Shown: positions 33,857 to 45,815 of the stretch, piece by piece
Numbering within the stretch: the first letter of the stretch is position 1
Layout: every line of letters begins with the position of its first letter
NCBI GenBank assembly: GCA_003194525.1
Contig: NBIV01000145.1
Location: forward strand, 124,001-188,000
Origin: Gracilariopsis chorda
Lineage: Eukaryota > Rhodophyta > Florideophyceae > Gracilariales > Gracilariaceae
Length of the DNA stretch: 64,000 bases
Direction: 5' to 3'
The notes under the pieces: generated by a model
Told to the model about the DNA's origin: nothing
Databases searched by the model: none
The model's input: only the letters and a program-made list of their open reading frames with translations
Program-made: the position numbers and the translations under genes

Positions 33857-34182
33857 ATGGTAAGTGGCGAACGTTTTCCAACCGCATGCAAGCCGTTCCA
33901 GCGACACTAACAAGCTCCCTGACGCAGCCCGTGTACGACGACGTGGACCTAGAGGACATGCAGTGGGACGCGACGCTGCTCGCGTACGTGTACCAGTGCC
34001 CCTGCGGCGATGTGTTCCAAATAACACCCGCCGAGCTTGCCGCCGGGGACGAAATAGCGCGCTGCCCCAGCTGCACACTGGTGATCCGAGTAATCTACGA
34101 CCCCGACGATCTTCCCAGCGACGCCTCGGAGCTGTCGCTGGCGCGAATCCGCTGCGTGGCCGAGCAGCACCCGCCTCTGTGA
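33857..34182 (+). CDS. DPH3: DPH3 (CSL zinc-finger protein)
   Basis: Spliced, this gives 85 residues, the family's normal size. It starts MPVYDDVDLEDMQWD, followed by the CSL zinc finger with cysteines 25, 27, 47 and 50 (CPCGD through CPSC). It ends in an acidic and polar tail. DPH3 donates electrons to the radical-SAM enzyme of diphthamide synthesis on elongation factor 2, and its yeast form (KTI11) also supports Elongator tRNA modification. Exon 1 contributes only the ATG (33857-33859). The intron is 33860-33927 and exon 2 is 33928-34182. An unspliced reading would add a long, unrelated N-terminus, so the spliced model is preferred. Confidence 0.92.
33860..33927 (+). other. 68-bp intron directly after the DPH3 start codon
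   Basis: It begins GTAAGT, ends GACGCAG and has a CACTAAC branch site at 33904-33910. Phase 0. It separates the ATG from the rest of the gene. Confidence 0.9.
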
Positions 34183-34568
34183 GCGGTGCGTGGGCACGTG
34201 GCGGGGTGTTGGGACAGTCTGTGCATTTGCCCGCGCCGTGGCGGCAACGGCTGCGCGTTGCTGTCATGCGCGCGGAGTGGTAAAGCTACCATTGTACTTA
34301 CTGTATTATCATTTTGTACGTGGCGCGCCTCGCGTCGCGGCTGCCCGACTTGCGCGCGCAGCCACCGTCGCGCGCGCTGCGTTTCCACGCTCCCCCCCCC
34401 CGCCGCACCCCCCCCCCCCCCCCCCAACAAGCGCGTCAACGCGCCCCGCGCGTAACGTCTGCCGTCGCATATGCGCTCGTCCCTCGAACAACATTCCACC
34501 CTCCAAAACATACAATCCCAATACCACCCCTCCCTCCTTCCCGTCCACCAACGTCAAAGCCGTCAACC

Positions 34569-34599
<31 letters not shown>

Positions 34600-35335
34600 C
34601 CCCCCTGGCCCTCCCCAATCAACATCCCCACCAACAACCCACTGCAGTAAAAACCAAAGTACAACCCCCCGATCACCCCTGTAAAACCCCCCGCTCCTCA
34701 AAACTTGTCCTCAAAACTCCCTGCAACTCCTCCATACCGCCGCTTCCTTTCGAGTCATGGCCCCACTCTTTTGCCGTTTAAACCGTCTCTACACATCCCC
34801 CATACACCGTCGCTTTCGCACAACGCAGAGCGCCACCGCATCCCGCCCATCGTGCAGCGCCCCAACCGTCGTTTGCGCTCTCACCGCTACTCCACACACC
34901 GAACACTTGTCTCCCGTGCCCCCTTGTCTTCGTCGCAATCCCACCTCCACCTGTCAACCCCGCCCGCACCCTCTACGCCCAATTAAATCACTTCCACTCC
35001 CTTCTTCTCACACCTGTCACACCGCTCTCTTTCCGTCTTCGCGCAACCGCCGCCGATACAACGCTTGGTAACCACCGTGTCACCTCGCCCCCACCCCCTT
35101 GCCCACCCTTGTGAGTCCCACTCGCCCAAATCTTCATTTAATTCACAGGGCCTCTTATACAGACACGCCGCCAGCCCCCCCCCCTCCCCCCCACCGCCCC
35201 CGCCCCTCTCACCCCGCCTATCCGCTTACTCCTTACAACCGCTTTGCTTCCTTCACCTTCAACTCCCGCTCCCATTCCAACTCCCTTCCCTCCCCTCCCC
35301 CTCACCTCAACTTCTGTATCATTCACCCGCGAGAC
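34183..35335 (+). promoter_or_regulatory. C-rich spacer and leader before the MYB gene
   Basis: From about 34380 to the ATG the plus strand is mostly C, T and A. It includes uninterrupted C runs of 18 (34408-34425) and 29 (34570-34598) bases. Apparent frames through it are low-complexity proline strings and are not supported as genes. The opposite strand could form G-quadruplexes. Confidence 0.6.
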
Positions 35336-36349
35336 ATGGACCACATTCCTTCAAATGACTGCCCCTCGCTAACGTCATCCCAGAACAACGAACATCCGCT
35401 TTCTTCCACCGCTCCGCAAACCGCTCAACCTATTCGTACAAGCAATGAAAAGATGTCCGTTCAAAACTTTATATGCAATCCTTCACTTCCTCCTTTACCG
35501 CCACCTTTCCCGCATTCTCCAAAGCAACCATCCACGATCACACCGTCGCAATCACGCCCCAACTCGTCTATTCCCATTCGTTTCTACAAAATATTCTCGA
35601 ATATGCTTCCATCTCAAAGATGTACCCCGGCATCAGAAGCGGAATCAACTGCACCTCCGCGCCCATCGCTTCGAAACAACCCGCAAAAGACAACTTCACC
35701 ACTTTCCTGCGCGCGCAGCCAAACATCTTCTCAACCCAATTTGCGCTCTCCTGCTCATACACAACCCGTGACTGAGAGCGAAAGAATAGAAACACAGCCC
35801 AATCACTCATTGCAGCCTGAGCGTTCTACCTGCATTCCTTCCGAGCATCGAAAGTCCTACACCGACGACTCATCCATTTCGAAATCGGCACTAGTACCAG
35901 ATCCATACGTACACACGCCGCGAGCAAAACGCCCATGGACATCGCAAGAAGACCGCTTGCTGCGTTCACTGGTGGAAAAGCACGGAGAAAGAGACTGGGC
36001 CGCCATAGCGGAAGAAATACCCCATCGAACTGGAAAGCAAGTGAGAGAGCGCTACCTGAATTACCTTTCCCCAAAGATATCGCAGCGCCCATTCTCAAAA
36101 CAAGAGGACGAGATCATCATCGAGAAGCACCGTGTTCTCGGTAATCGATGGAGCAGAATTGCGAAATTCTTGAACGGACGCAGCGACAATTCCGTAAAGA
36201 ACCGCTTCTATGTCACTTTGAAAAAACGCATCGAGGCTAGCCGAGACTCTCGACAGTTGGGAAAACGATCTAGACCGGAACAAAAAAAACAGGATGACCA
36301 GACTGAAGAACCAATTCAACCAACAAAGCAAAGACGCGTATGGGAGTGA
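35336..36349 (+). CDS. R2R3-MYB transcription factor
   Basis: 337 residues from the ATG at 35336, placed right after the C-rich leader; an in-frame ATG at 35099 lies within that leader and is less likely. The N-terminal 190 residues are Ser/Pro/Thr-rich and look disordered. Two MYB repeats follow at about 198-300. R2 starts KRPWTSQEDRLLRSLVEKHG with later DWAAIAEEIPHRTGKQVRER. R3 starts RPFSKQEDEIIIEKHRVLGN with RWSRIAKFLNGRSDNSVKNR, where Phe replaces the first tryptophan, as is common in R3. A basic tail (RQLGKRSRPEQKK) may be the nuclear signal. It should bind DNA; its targets cannot be read from here. Confidence 0.92.
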   Translation: MDHIPSNDCPSLTSSQNNEHPLSSTAPQTAQPIRTSNEKMSVQNFICNPSLPPLPPPFPHSPKQPSTITPSQSRPNSSIPIRFYKIFSNMLPSQRCTPASEAESTAPPRPSLRNNPQKTTSPLSCARSQTSSQPNLRSPAHTQPVTESERIETQPNHSLQPERSTCIPSEHRKSYTDDSSISKSALVPDPYVHTPRAKRPWTSQEDRLLRSLVEKHGERDWAAIAEEIPHRTGKQVRERYLNYLSPKISQRPFSKQEDEIIIEKHRVLGNRWSRIAKFLNGRSDNSVKNRFYVTLKKRIEASRDSRQLGKRSRPEQKKQDDQTEEPIQPTKQRRVWE

Positions 36350-39263
36350 CATCCATTTTTGTAATAAATCTGCTCCTTTTCTTTCTTCATTCACTACTAG
36401 ATTCGTTCTTTTCGCCCAAGCTTTCTTCTTCTCTGTTTTTGCATGGGTATCGTTGTGCATCGACATTCGCAACCCACATTTGATTCATGGAAGAGAAGAG
36501 AGCTCCAGCTGCAGTTGGCGGCTCGCTTCACGGTTACGACGATGACAGTATGGCAATCGTCATGCGTGGTGTGAGTATGACGACGAGATATTTTTCATCA
36601 CTTCGATGCGCTGTTCTGGCCATGAAACATTCGCCGAATAACTAAGACAAGAGGAGGATTTGGGGTACAAAACAATGCAGTAATAGACCAGGGCGAGCTG
36701 CCTCCCAAATAGACCATACATATGTTCTTCTCAAGGGCTGTCGGACACTCAACCGCGTCTCCACTAAGATCTTGATATCCGTCTGTGTGTAGATCTGTGC
36801 GGAGTGGACGCGGATCAAAAGGACCGAATTCTCGATCAGTTTTTGGGTTGACCATGTGTTTGGTAGTCGGGTCGCCCCCTCAACTTCCGAAGAGGAAAGC
36901 GATGTTGGAGAACTTCCCGAAGTCGAGGATACTGTAACAGATTGTGTTGAAAGCTACCTTTTAAGAGAAACATCAGAATCTTGAGAGACTCATCACCCGA
37001 GTTCTTGTAACCTTCGAAAAAGATATTGAGAACACAGCGGGCAAAGTAGCGCTATGTGCAGTTGCGAATTTAGATTCAGCTGCAGCTCCTTCAGTTGATG
37101 CGCCATACTTGGAAGACGGCTCTAGTCGAAAGCCTGTCGCTCCGAAAAGATGGGAAGGATAACGTCATGGCCAACGTCATAGAAAGGTCGGTATACCTGT
37201 TGAACTTTACCAGAAGGAAGACCTTTTTCTAACATCTACGACGTTTCGAGATAGGAGAATCTACTGCCCGTCCTGACAAACCATGCAAACAATTTTCAAT
37301 ACCAGTTATAAAATCTCGCTCAATATTCCCTCAAGTACAGACGAGAAATAACACATGAGGATATCGACCGGAATTCGTATCAATCTGTTAGCGCAGAAAG
37401 AAACAGGAACCGACAACAAAACTGGGGGTTTAAAGAGATTTGCGTTGGCACTGCCATGATTATTTGTCTGCCCGTTCTTTTGTGACTTCTGCTGGGCTGG
37501 GCTGGGGTATCACAGGTTCTACCTGTGCTAAAAATTGCCATAAAATATGGGCCAATCTCTGCGTGCCGAAATGGACTTGCTGCTGAACAGAGGCATGCAG
37601 TGCTATCGTGAGGGTGGTATAGGCGAGTTTTGATGTGGTGAGAAGGGATAAGAGCTTAAAGTTCTGAAAGCAGACCCAAAAGTGCTGGGTTTTGCACAAA
37701 TCATATTGACACTCCTGTCGTGATTAACGCTTCCTCTGTACTCGGATGAGAGTCGAGAATAGTAACCAACTGGGCTGCCTTGAAAGGTTCTACTGTTAGC
37801 CTTCGCATGATCGCCTGATGCAAATTTGTGCGTCATTTGTCTCGAGACAAACATGAACTGGAGGAAGGGGAGGCGCGAGTTGATTTTTGGCTTATACAGA
37901 TGAATATCCGCACAGATTATGAAGGAACTGGGGAAGCTGTCGGTAGTTTGTTGTCGCACAAAGGGTCATATGTCGAAATGTGATTGGATGCACTCAAAAT
38001 TGGAAACTGTGGGCAGTATGGGTACGAAGGTACCAACTCTGGTATCCTGGAAGCATGGAAGAAAGCTTATCTATAGCACAGTAGAAGGTGCTGAAGCTGG
38101 GTTTGAAGGCTGAGTACGTAGACGTAGGGTAAGGAATGGCGTTGGAAGAGGGTAACGTGATTTTCCACTACTAAGGAATGTAGATGGCAGCATCACGGGC
38201 AGACAGCTAGCTCTCCAAGCGCTTCTGGCTAAGCTCCATCTGGAAGCACGTAAGAGAAGGGGAGATGTTTGGAAAGGTGGAGGGACGTGAGGATTATTGC
38301 AGAGCAATCATTTGCTGGAATCGTTCTGCTCGTGTATCAAAGATGCTGTAATGACGACAAAACTGGATACAAGGATACCGTTGTACGTGCGAGAGAATGA
38401 ACATAGCTGTGAGTGGAAAAATGTGCTGCTTTGGCGAGTGTTGTATGAGTGATACGTTGCCGTGGCTGAATGGCTAACCGCAAAGGAGTGTCGGTAGTAC
38501 TCATAAACGTTTTCACAGCACAGGAACGCAATGCGGCAGAGAGACAGTGCCACACGCAACATGCCGACAGTGCACTGGAGACATGACAGGAGCATGGAAA
38601 TCGCAGCTCGCGTAGCGCCAAATCTGTTCACATGATTGAGCAGTGACCCGTGCCACGTTCGTCCCAGTGGTACTCTCACAGCCTTGACGTTTTTTCTTTC
38701 TTCTTGAATGAGCACATCGTTGGAAAGGGCTTCTGGAGCTCAGAGGAATAGTAACGGCGCTGACCCAGTGGGCTGTGGCTTGCTTCACATCCGGAGTCGG
38801 CTCAGATAGACAATCCGGTGCGCATCATTTGGAAAGTAGCGAATGCCACGCCTTCCACGTAACAAGGCTGCATTTGCGAGATGATCTGGGTGGAACGCGC
38901 CGTGCCACGCGCTTTGCAAAAATGGGTTTTCAAAGCGGTAAGTTTCCGCTTTGACCTTACATTCGTATGCGCCGTTGGTTCCGTCGGTAAACGGTTACCT
39001 TCGCGCACCTAAAAACTGAAAAAAAGGAACTACACATCTTGCGCGTCCTTCGTGCCACGCGGCGCAGTGCACCATCCGCTTGTGGGCACAGCAAGAAATC
39101 ATCCACGCGTCACTGCGCCTGCTTGGAACGCACTCAAACTCCACCAACGCCAGCTTTCCCGTACTACATCCCTTTCTCACGTCATTTCGTCTTCCGGCTG
39201 ACCGTCGTTACCAACTCACCCCCGAACCGAACAACTTCACTGATTGATCCCCCCCCCTTAGTC
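36350..39263. other. No gene recognised
   Basis: About 2.9 kb with only short frames. A plus-strand stretch near 37070-37275 stays open for about 65 codons around one stop (APYLEDGSSRKPVAPKRWEG) but matches nothing I know. The minus strand at 36598-36855 faintly resembles copia RNase H (MVYLGGSSPWS). Both are too weak to call. Confidence 0.4.
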
Positions 39264-40344
39264 ATGCATCCTATCTCATCTCACCTGTCTTCCCCACTTA
39301 ACAAGCCCCCCTCTTCGCCCAACGAAAACAAGGATGCACTTCCAGGGTCTTCAAAAGAACCTTCCACGCCCGAACACTACCAATCACGTCTGTCTCTCCC
39401 TAAGCATGACCTCACCCATCAAGCGCATGCAAGGGAATCAGCGTGTCAAATCAACATTCCCATCGTCCCTTTTTCCTCTCCACACGAGCAAACCACTACT
39501 AATATTGCCCCCTGCAATAATCAAATCACGTCTGAAAGTCTTATTCCAAGATTACCACCATCTTTTCGCCTTCTAGAAGCCGATCTATGGATAGCAGAGG
39601 CAGTGAAGGCGGGTACAAACCGCTTCTTCCTTACCGATAATCAAGTCTCGAATTGGTCAGCGTCTTCTCAGCATATTTCTCACGAACCGAACTACAACAG
39701 CATCCTCCCTTCAGTAGAGCAATACATGCGGTCCAGTCCCACAGAGCAACCAACTCTGATCGCCCAGAACCAAGGATATCCTAAGTCTCACACGATACAA
39801 CCTCTCGTACCATTACCAACGGGTCACAATCCCGAACAAATTGAGAACTTGAACTTTGAAAGTGGTGGCTTGTTTGAAGCACCTTGGCCTCCCGTCCCGA
39901 AGGCATCTAACAAGTGGAGTTGCGCATCTTGTTCGTTTCAGTTTGCTTACAAAGATCATCTAGCAAGACATAGAGCATTCGTTCACGAAGGAAAATCAGA
40001 AAGCAAATGCAGCCATTGCAACAAAGTATACGTCGAATTCAAAAGTCTCCGCCGACATATTAACGTACGTCAATCTCCTCACAACCCAATTCCAACACTT
40101 GACGCTGACGTCTTTCTTTGCTTATTCGCGTGGGTAGCAAAATCACAATAACGTGTCTAGAGCCGGAGTGGCGTTTCATTGCTACTGGTGCCCTTTCAAT
40201 TGTAATCAGTTAGCTGTCTGGAGAAATCATATTCAAACAATACATTTTGGCGAAAGCTACGCACATCGAATTAACTGGGACAATTGGAAGTTATGGATTG
40301 AGCGAGAAACAGCAAAACTTAGAAAGAGTATCTTCGAACCATAA
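39264..40344 (+). CDS. Three-finger C2H2 zinc-finger protein
   Basis: Exons 39264-40064 and 40138-40344 encode 335 residues. The N-terminal 200 or so residues are polar and Pro/Ser-rich. Finger 1 is C-x2-C-x12-H-x4-H (CASCSFQFAYKDHLARHRAF, then VH). Finger 2 is CSHCNKVYVEFKSLRRHINQ, then NH; its last histidine comes from exon 2. Finger 3 is CYWCPFNCNQLAVWRNHIQT, then IH. The fact that splicing restores H-x4-H in finger 2, matching the other two fingers, supports the intron. The start follows a short C run (39249-39257). A nuclear DNA-binding role is probable; the target is unknown. Confidence 0.85.
40065..40137 (+). other. 73-bp intron in the zinc-finger gene
   Basis: It begins GTACGT, ends GGGTAG and has a CTGAC branch-like site near 40104. 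Phase 0. It cuts finger 2 between its two zinc-binding histidines. Confidence 0.85.
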
Positions 40345-43300
40345 AAACTCCGATTCGCTTACTCCCTTTACTTTCTCCTCCTTACACAGAGTTGTCTTAA
40401 GATGACAAACTACTGGAAATATTCAATGGAGCATTAGCATGGACAATAAAGAGCCTGCATAAAACGCAGTGCAAGAGTCTCAGGGGCACTTGCTAAGACA
40501 AAGTCCGGCAACACACAGACCTTGTACCAAGAATATTTTAACACAAGCTAAGTGAAGTGCTCGGTATCACACATCAAGTGGTGCAGGAGTCAAAATCTCT
40601 ATTGTCAACTGACTGCGCGAGTAGGTACTGATATCAGCGCTCTGCAGAGGGCTGATATTGGTAACTGCCGTACTCTTACTCGTGTAGTAAATCCGGTAGA
40701 ATATGCAAGTGTTCCTTACCTTTGCTTAGAAACTAAGGCAAAAAATCACAGGGATCAACAACAACGATAATCTCGATCACAAAAAAAGGTTACGAGACAA
40801 AATAAGAGCCATTTTACCTCTTTCAAACGTATCCAAGTACAGAGAAGCGGAAACTGCCGATAAAACCATGCTTGTGAGAAGAAACAACACTTTTGCATAC
40901 ATCCTTGTTCTCTATCTTCCTTAAATTTCTCTAAATCTCCCAAAACTTAGAGAAGTTGTGACGCAAAACAAGAAAATTTCTACTCCCTTCTAATGCAAAT
41001 TATTGCCTTAGTTATTCTTGTTTACGTCATCTGATGTTCGTATTGATGTTCTTATCGATATTATTTCTTAAACTCTCCTTTCAGAAAGCAATTAGTGTAT
41101 CTTTCAAATACTGGTAAGAAGAAAATCAAAAAGATTTACTAATTCTTTTCATAATTTTATGTTATCAAGAAGGGTTCTATATCACCAAAGAACTTAAATA
41201 TGCGTATGATTGAACTGACGTTTGCTTAAGACTTAACAAAGCACAAATACACATGGACTGATTCTTTTGAAGTTGTAATTACCATCTCAAGGCCAGGTTG
41301 CGTCCGCGAAAACAACATTTTAAAATGTGGGACAAGAAATAAAATAAAAATGGTTCCGGACTTCTCTGTTTTTCTTGAATTCCGCTAGGTACGCTTGTAG
41401 CGCGCACAAAGTAGCAATAATATCAGCAGCAGTTTGACAAAACTAACAATGCTGCATCATGCATATTTGTTTGTTACAAACAAAAAAATTCCATTACAGA
41501 AATAAACAAATAAAACAATACTGTTGTAATTTGTAGAATTCGCTTTACTGGTAATGCTCGAACGAGAGGAAGTGAATACTATACATTTTCACAGTTGCAT
41601 TTTATAACAAAATCGAATTCTGTCCAAAAATGTAGCCAAGCAGTTATAAATACACTTGGGAGAGGAAATTGTTCTAAGCAATTGCAGGACATAATCGGCT
41701 GTTGCAAAAGCAGAATAGGTATAAAAATGCAAGTCCAAAGATATAACAAACTGTGGATGAGAATAGGAAATTTAATAATGCTCAATCTTGCTGGTATTGC
41801 GATATACATTCTTTAAAAATCACCAGAAACATAAGGGCAAAATTTGTTGGTTATTGACAGATCTTAAAGTTATAAAAAGCCCAGGAAGGTCTTCCTGAGT
41901 GAACATAAGTCAAGAAGATTTACTGTTTAGCAAGGTATTAAGGTGATGCATTCAGAGGCGTAATTAAGTTCACAAAATACAAGAATTGCAGTAACTCTTT
42001 GAATATAAAATATAAAGAAAGACGTCTAGTTCAGAAAAGAGGGTGAATGGCATAGAGTATTACAAGACATCGTGTGAATATTATTTCCTTAAGCACCTTT
42101 CTGTTGCAATTCACATGTTTTAATGTCTTCAATTGGATGACCCGGCAGATTTATGTCCTTAAAAAGCACAAGTTTCGAAAGATAAAAAATACAGTAGGTC
42201 CCTCTTTTCAGTTTGTAAACGTAAAAATCTGATTATCTTCGTGTTCCTCTTTTTTCGGCAACGACTTGACCCACTGGATTCAAGCCTTTGCAATCATGTT
42301 TCGGGTGTTCCTAACAAAGTGGATAGGAAAAGAACCATTTACATGCAGTAGTTTTAAGAGTCAATACACATTGAGACTAGTAGTACAAATCCAAACTACA
42401 AACACTGTCGTCGCGATATATGCGGAAAATGGCCATTTCGATTTAGCTTAAGTAATATTTAGGTGCGTAGTAATTCTGTTTACTAAAGGTATTTGCGTGG
42501 TCTTACTTTTATTTCGAGTGTTTGTGACGGACAGAGGATTTTGGGCTTTAACCTCGATATCTTCGAGAAGTTCAAATCTCTTGAAGGGTTGAAGACCTTT
42601 GCTAGCAAGAAGTCTCAGTTTTCTCAGATTTTTACGACGAATATGCTTCAAAAGCGCTTATTTTGACATCATTTTTGGTCAAATCACGAGAACCCTGTCG
42701 AAATGAGAGGGGAACCCAGGGAGATTCGTCCTGTACGTAAGTGTGTGGCAAATTTTTCCGTGGACGGATCGCGTGTATGTGGGATTGGGATAAGCTCACG
42801 TCAGATTGATTATGGAATACCGTTGGTACCGTTGTACCTCTGTACGGGATTTGGAGCTTTCAACCGCAAATTCGTCCCATAGCTTAGCTTCGGGAGTGAA
42901 CTGTTGTGGCTTTGTGCTGTGAAGTACGTCTTGACGCTATGAATCTCTTCGAAAGCAGTAAAGTACTTACTGCATGGTTTATTATTCGTGCTGGTACGGT
43001 CGCTGGTGATCTGTTTTACGAAGCTGTTATCCTGAGATCAGTGCACAGCAAACTTGACAAGAATGGACAAGGCTTGATTTGAAACATACAAAGGTCTCCG
43101 AGACTGCGGAAGAGCCAATTTTTGGCAAAGTTGCGTACCGCTTTGTGCTGGGTATCTACTCCTGGATGCTATAGTTATCCCTTTATCGCGTTTCCGTTGC
43201 AGTGCGGGGTGCGCTTCGAGTTTGTAACTTGGAGAGTGAGAATGTGTTAAAACTGGTTACGGGTGATATTTACGCCCACATATCATCATGATGCGCATTT

Positions 43301-43472
43301 GGTTGGGCAGGACTGTGTGATTGCCCATCGGGCAGTTGCTGTTGTGTGAAATGATACAAATTACAATGTGTTAGCAACTTCGTACAACCGAGAGAGCTAG
43401 CTAGTACTACTAACTTACTAGCCTAGTAGGTGCAGCAATATTCATTTGTTAAATCATAATGCCCCGCAGTAC
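40345..43472. other. AT-rich gene-free region
   Basis: About 3.1 kb that is clearly more AT-rich than the flanking islands. The longest frames (73-76 codons near 41.6-41.8 kb, and shorter ones at 42.3-42.6 kb) lack any domain. No RNA gene was recognised. It separates the 33-40 kb genes from the GC-rich island. Confidence 0.5.
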
Positions 43473-43547
43473 AGGCCGAAACTGAAATCACATAGTGCAC
43501 GTGTACAGGCCCTGTACAAGTACACTATTTGATTTCAGTTTCGGCCT
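43473..43547. repeat. Nested foldback upstream of the kinase
   Basis: Outer arms 43473-43497 and 43523-43547 (25 bp, one mismatch). Inside lies a second palindrome, TGTACAGG-C-CCTGTACA. It lies about 230 bp before the kinase start. Confidence 0.85.
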
Positions 43548-43778
43548 TCCCATAGGTGGTGATTTCAAATATTCAAATTGTGAGGCCGTGTTTTGGATCA
43601 AACCATCCACCATCGTGCGGCATAGCACACAGGTACCTTTTGGTACACAGCTTTGGCGCATATCGTGGTTCATCTTTCGAACAATCACCACCGCCCTTCC
43701 CATTTCCATCTCATCTCGCCCTTCAAGCCCCTTCCTCCTCAGCCCTCGTCCCCCTTTGCCCCGTTTCCCCCACCACGC

Positions 43779-45815
43779 ATGCAAGCAATGTTGCGTAAGA
43801 TCCTCGCCCCCCTCAAAGACGCCCCGAACTTTTCTTCTGCCCCAATCTCTTCGCCGAAATCCCGTCGGCATAACACTCGCGGAAAGGAGAACCATAACTC
43901 CCCACCCGCTGTTCATGTCTCAGAGCCGTCAGATTTCCGTCTCATCGCCCATGTCGAATGCGACCCGAACACAGGCTTGTACAAGGGGATCGACGAGTTC
44001 ATGACTCTGGCAGTTATTCCGCGCGGCCGCAAGAGCCCTGTCAAGTCGCGGACTGCATCACCGCAACCGTTGCCCCTTCCTCCGCTGCGAAGTTTCGCCG
44101 AACACCGTGCTAAGCTTTTCCCTGAGGAATCATCACCACCGTCTTCTCCCGAACCCTCGCCAATCCGCTTACCAAATCCCCAACCCCTGGCTCGCGAACC
44201 CGCAGAATTGGAAAAACCAGTCCCATCATCGGCAGACAAACCGCCTTTAGCAGTTCAAAGACGCGCCTCCCCCGCCGCGAAAAGTCAGATTTCGAGACCT
44301 TTTCGCACAAGACATGAAGTTCACGTGCGACTTGATCCGCAAAACCCGACAGGTTTTGCAGGATTACCGCGCGCATGGGAAACCATACTCATGTACTCTG
44401 GAATTCTGAGACATGAAGCAATGGCTAACCCCGAAGTTGTCATCGATGTGTTAAACTTTTCTAAGACATCGGATCCCACAGTGCAAGCCACAACAGACGT
44501 ACGGGCGTCTCTTTCTAAGGCGCTTCCACCCATTTTCCTCGACACATTTGCCACGCCCAGCATCACTTCGTTTGATGACGCTGCGGATGACTTCTTCAGC
44601 AGCTCGGACAGTTATCATGCTGAGATGGCCGATGATCGAACTCCACCGAGAAGAATCCGCTCCAGTCATGCGCATCCCCCAGACAGCACGCCTCCTCCTT
44701 TCAGCCTCTCAGATCAGGAATCGCTGCCCACACCCATATCCCCATCTCCATCTCCTCAGAAGGAAGTTGAGACCTTTGTGGTTAACGAACTGGACTCCGA
44801 CTACATGGAGAGCTTCATCGGGGCAGAGCGGCGGCAGAATCTCCCTGATGGCATACCAGAAAACTTGGACCCAACCTTCCGGGAAGACGACCCTCACAAC
44901 TTGTTCAAGCGCATGGAGCGGATCGGGGAGGGGTCGTGTGGCAGCGTGTATCGAGCGATTGACGGAAATGGGCGGTTTGTAGCTCTGAAGAAGGTGAAGC
45001 CCGAGAACAAACGGGACTGGAAACTGTACAAGTTTGAGGTGCAGGTGATGCAGGATCGTTATGATTCGGATGCCCTGGTAGAGTGTTACGATGCGTTCCG
45101 GTGCAAGAATGAGTTGTGGATTGTGATGGAATATGTTTCAGCCGGCACGCTCGCGGATCTACTTTCGGGGAGACGAACACAAGGGGTGAGCGGACGAAAC
45201 AGTCGTGCACGCGCTTCGACAGCGGTGGTAGAAGCTATGGACGAGGGGATTATCGCATATATTTGCCGTGAGGTGCTGAAGGGACTGCACAGTCTGCATA
45301 CGATTCGGAGGGTGCATCGCGACATTAAAGGGGACAACGTGTTGCTGGACATGGACGGGTCTGTGAAAGTAGCGGACTTCGGATTCTGCGCGGAGCTGTC
45401 CAGGGGATCTGGGAAGAGAAACACTGTGGTCGGGACACCGTTCTGGATGGCGCCCGAGGTGATCCGGGGGTCGAACTACGACTGCAAGGTGGACATATGG
45501 TCGACGGGAGTTGTGGCGTTCGAGTGCGCCGAGGGCAAACCGCCGCATATTGACGTGTCGCCGATACGGGCGATGTTTCTGATCGCTACTCAAGGGGCCC
45601 CCGAGCTTTCGGATGCGGGGAAGTGGTCTGAGGAGCTGCGGGACTTCATTCGCAGATGTTGTGAGGTCAAGGCGGCGAATCGCCCCACAGCGCGAGAGGC
45701 GCTGACGCATCCTTTCATTCAAAAAGCCTGCGATCCCGCCGACGCAGCAGCCTTCTTTAACGAGGAGTGGGAAAGTAGAATGCAAAGACGAAGGACAGTG
45801 ATGTCGAGGAGTTAG
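43779..45815 (+). CDS. PAK-type (STE20) kinase with two CRIB motifs
   Basis: 678 residues from the ATG at 43779, which ends a C/T-rich leader. A CRIB-like motif lies at about 46-72 (SEPSDFRLIAHVECDPNTGL). A second, stronger one is at 171-204 (ISRPFRTRHEVHVRLDPQNP, then GFAGLPRAW). Between and after them are Pro/Ser-rich linkers. The catalytic domain spans about 376-645: glycine loop IGEGSCGSVY, lysine in VALKKV, HRDIKGDN (D515), DFG (D533) and GTPFWMAPEV. All catalytic residues are present. It should be switched on by Rho-family GTPases (Rac/Cdc42 type) and signal to actin or MAP kinases. One CRIB is normal for PAKs; two are not. Confidence 0.92.
   Translation: MQAMLRKILAPLKDAPNFSSAPISSPKSRRHNTRGKENHNSPPAVHVSEPSDFRLIAHVECDPNTGLYKGIDEFMTLAVIPRGRKSPVKSRTASPQPLPLPPLRSFAEHRAKLFPEESSPPSSPEPSPIRLPNPQPLAREPAELEKPVPSSADKPPLAVQRRASPAAKSQISRPFRTRHEVHVRLDPQNPTGFAGLPRAWETILMYSGILRHEAMANPEVVIDVLNFSKTSDPTVQATTDVRASLSKALPPIFLDTFATPSITSFDDAADDFFSSSDSYHAEMADDRTPPRRIRSSHAHPPDSTPPPFSLSDQESLPTPISPSPSPQKEVETFVVNELDSDYMESFIGAERRQNLPDGIPENLDPTFREDDPHNLFKRMERIGEGSCGSVYRAIDGNGRFVALKKVKPENKRDWKLYKFEVQVMQDRYDSDALVECYDAFRCKNELWIVMEYVSAGTLADLLSGRRTQGVSGRNSRARASTAVVEAMDEGIIAYICREVLKGLHSLHTIRRVHRDIKGDNVLLDMDGSVKVADFGFCAELSRGSGKRNTVVGTPFWMAPEVIRGSNYDCKVDIWSTGVVAFECAEGKPPHIDVSPIRAMFLIATQGAPELSDAGKWSEELRDFIRRCCEVKAANRPTAREALTHPFIQKACDPADAAAFFNEEWESRMQRRRTVMSRS

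Noticed and set aside
34190..35071. Several Pro/Thr-rich frames before the MYB gene
   Set aside because: Produced by the C-rich leader; no stable frame, no domain, and homopolymer runs.
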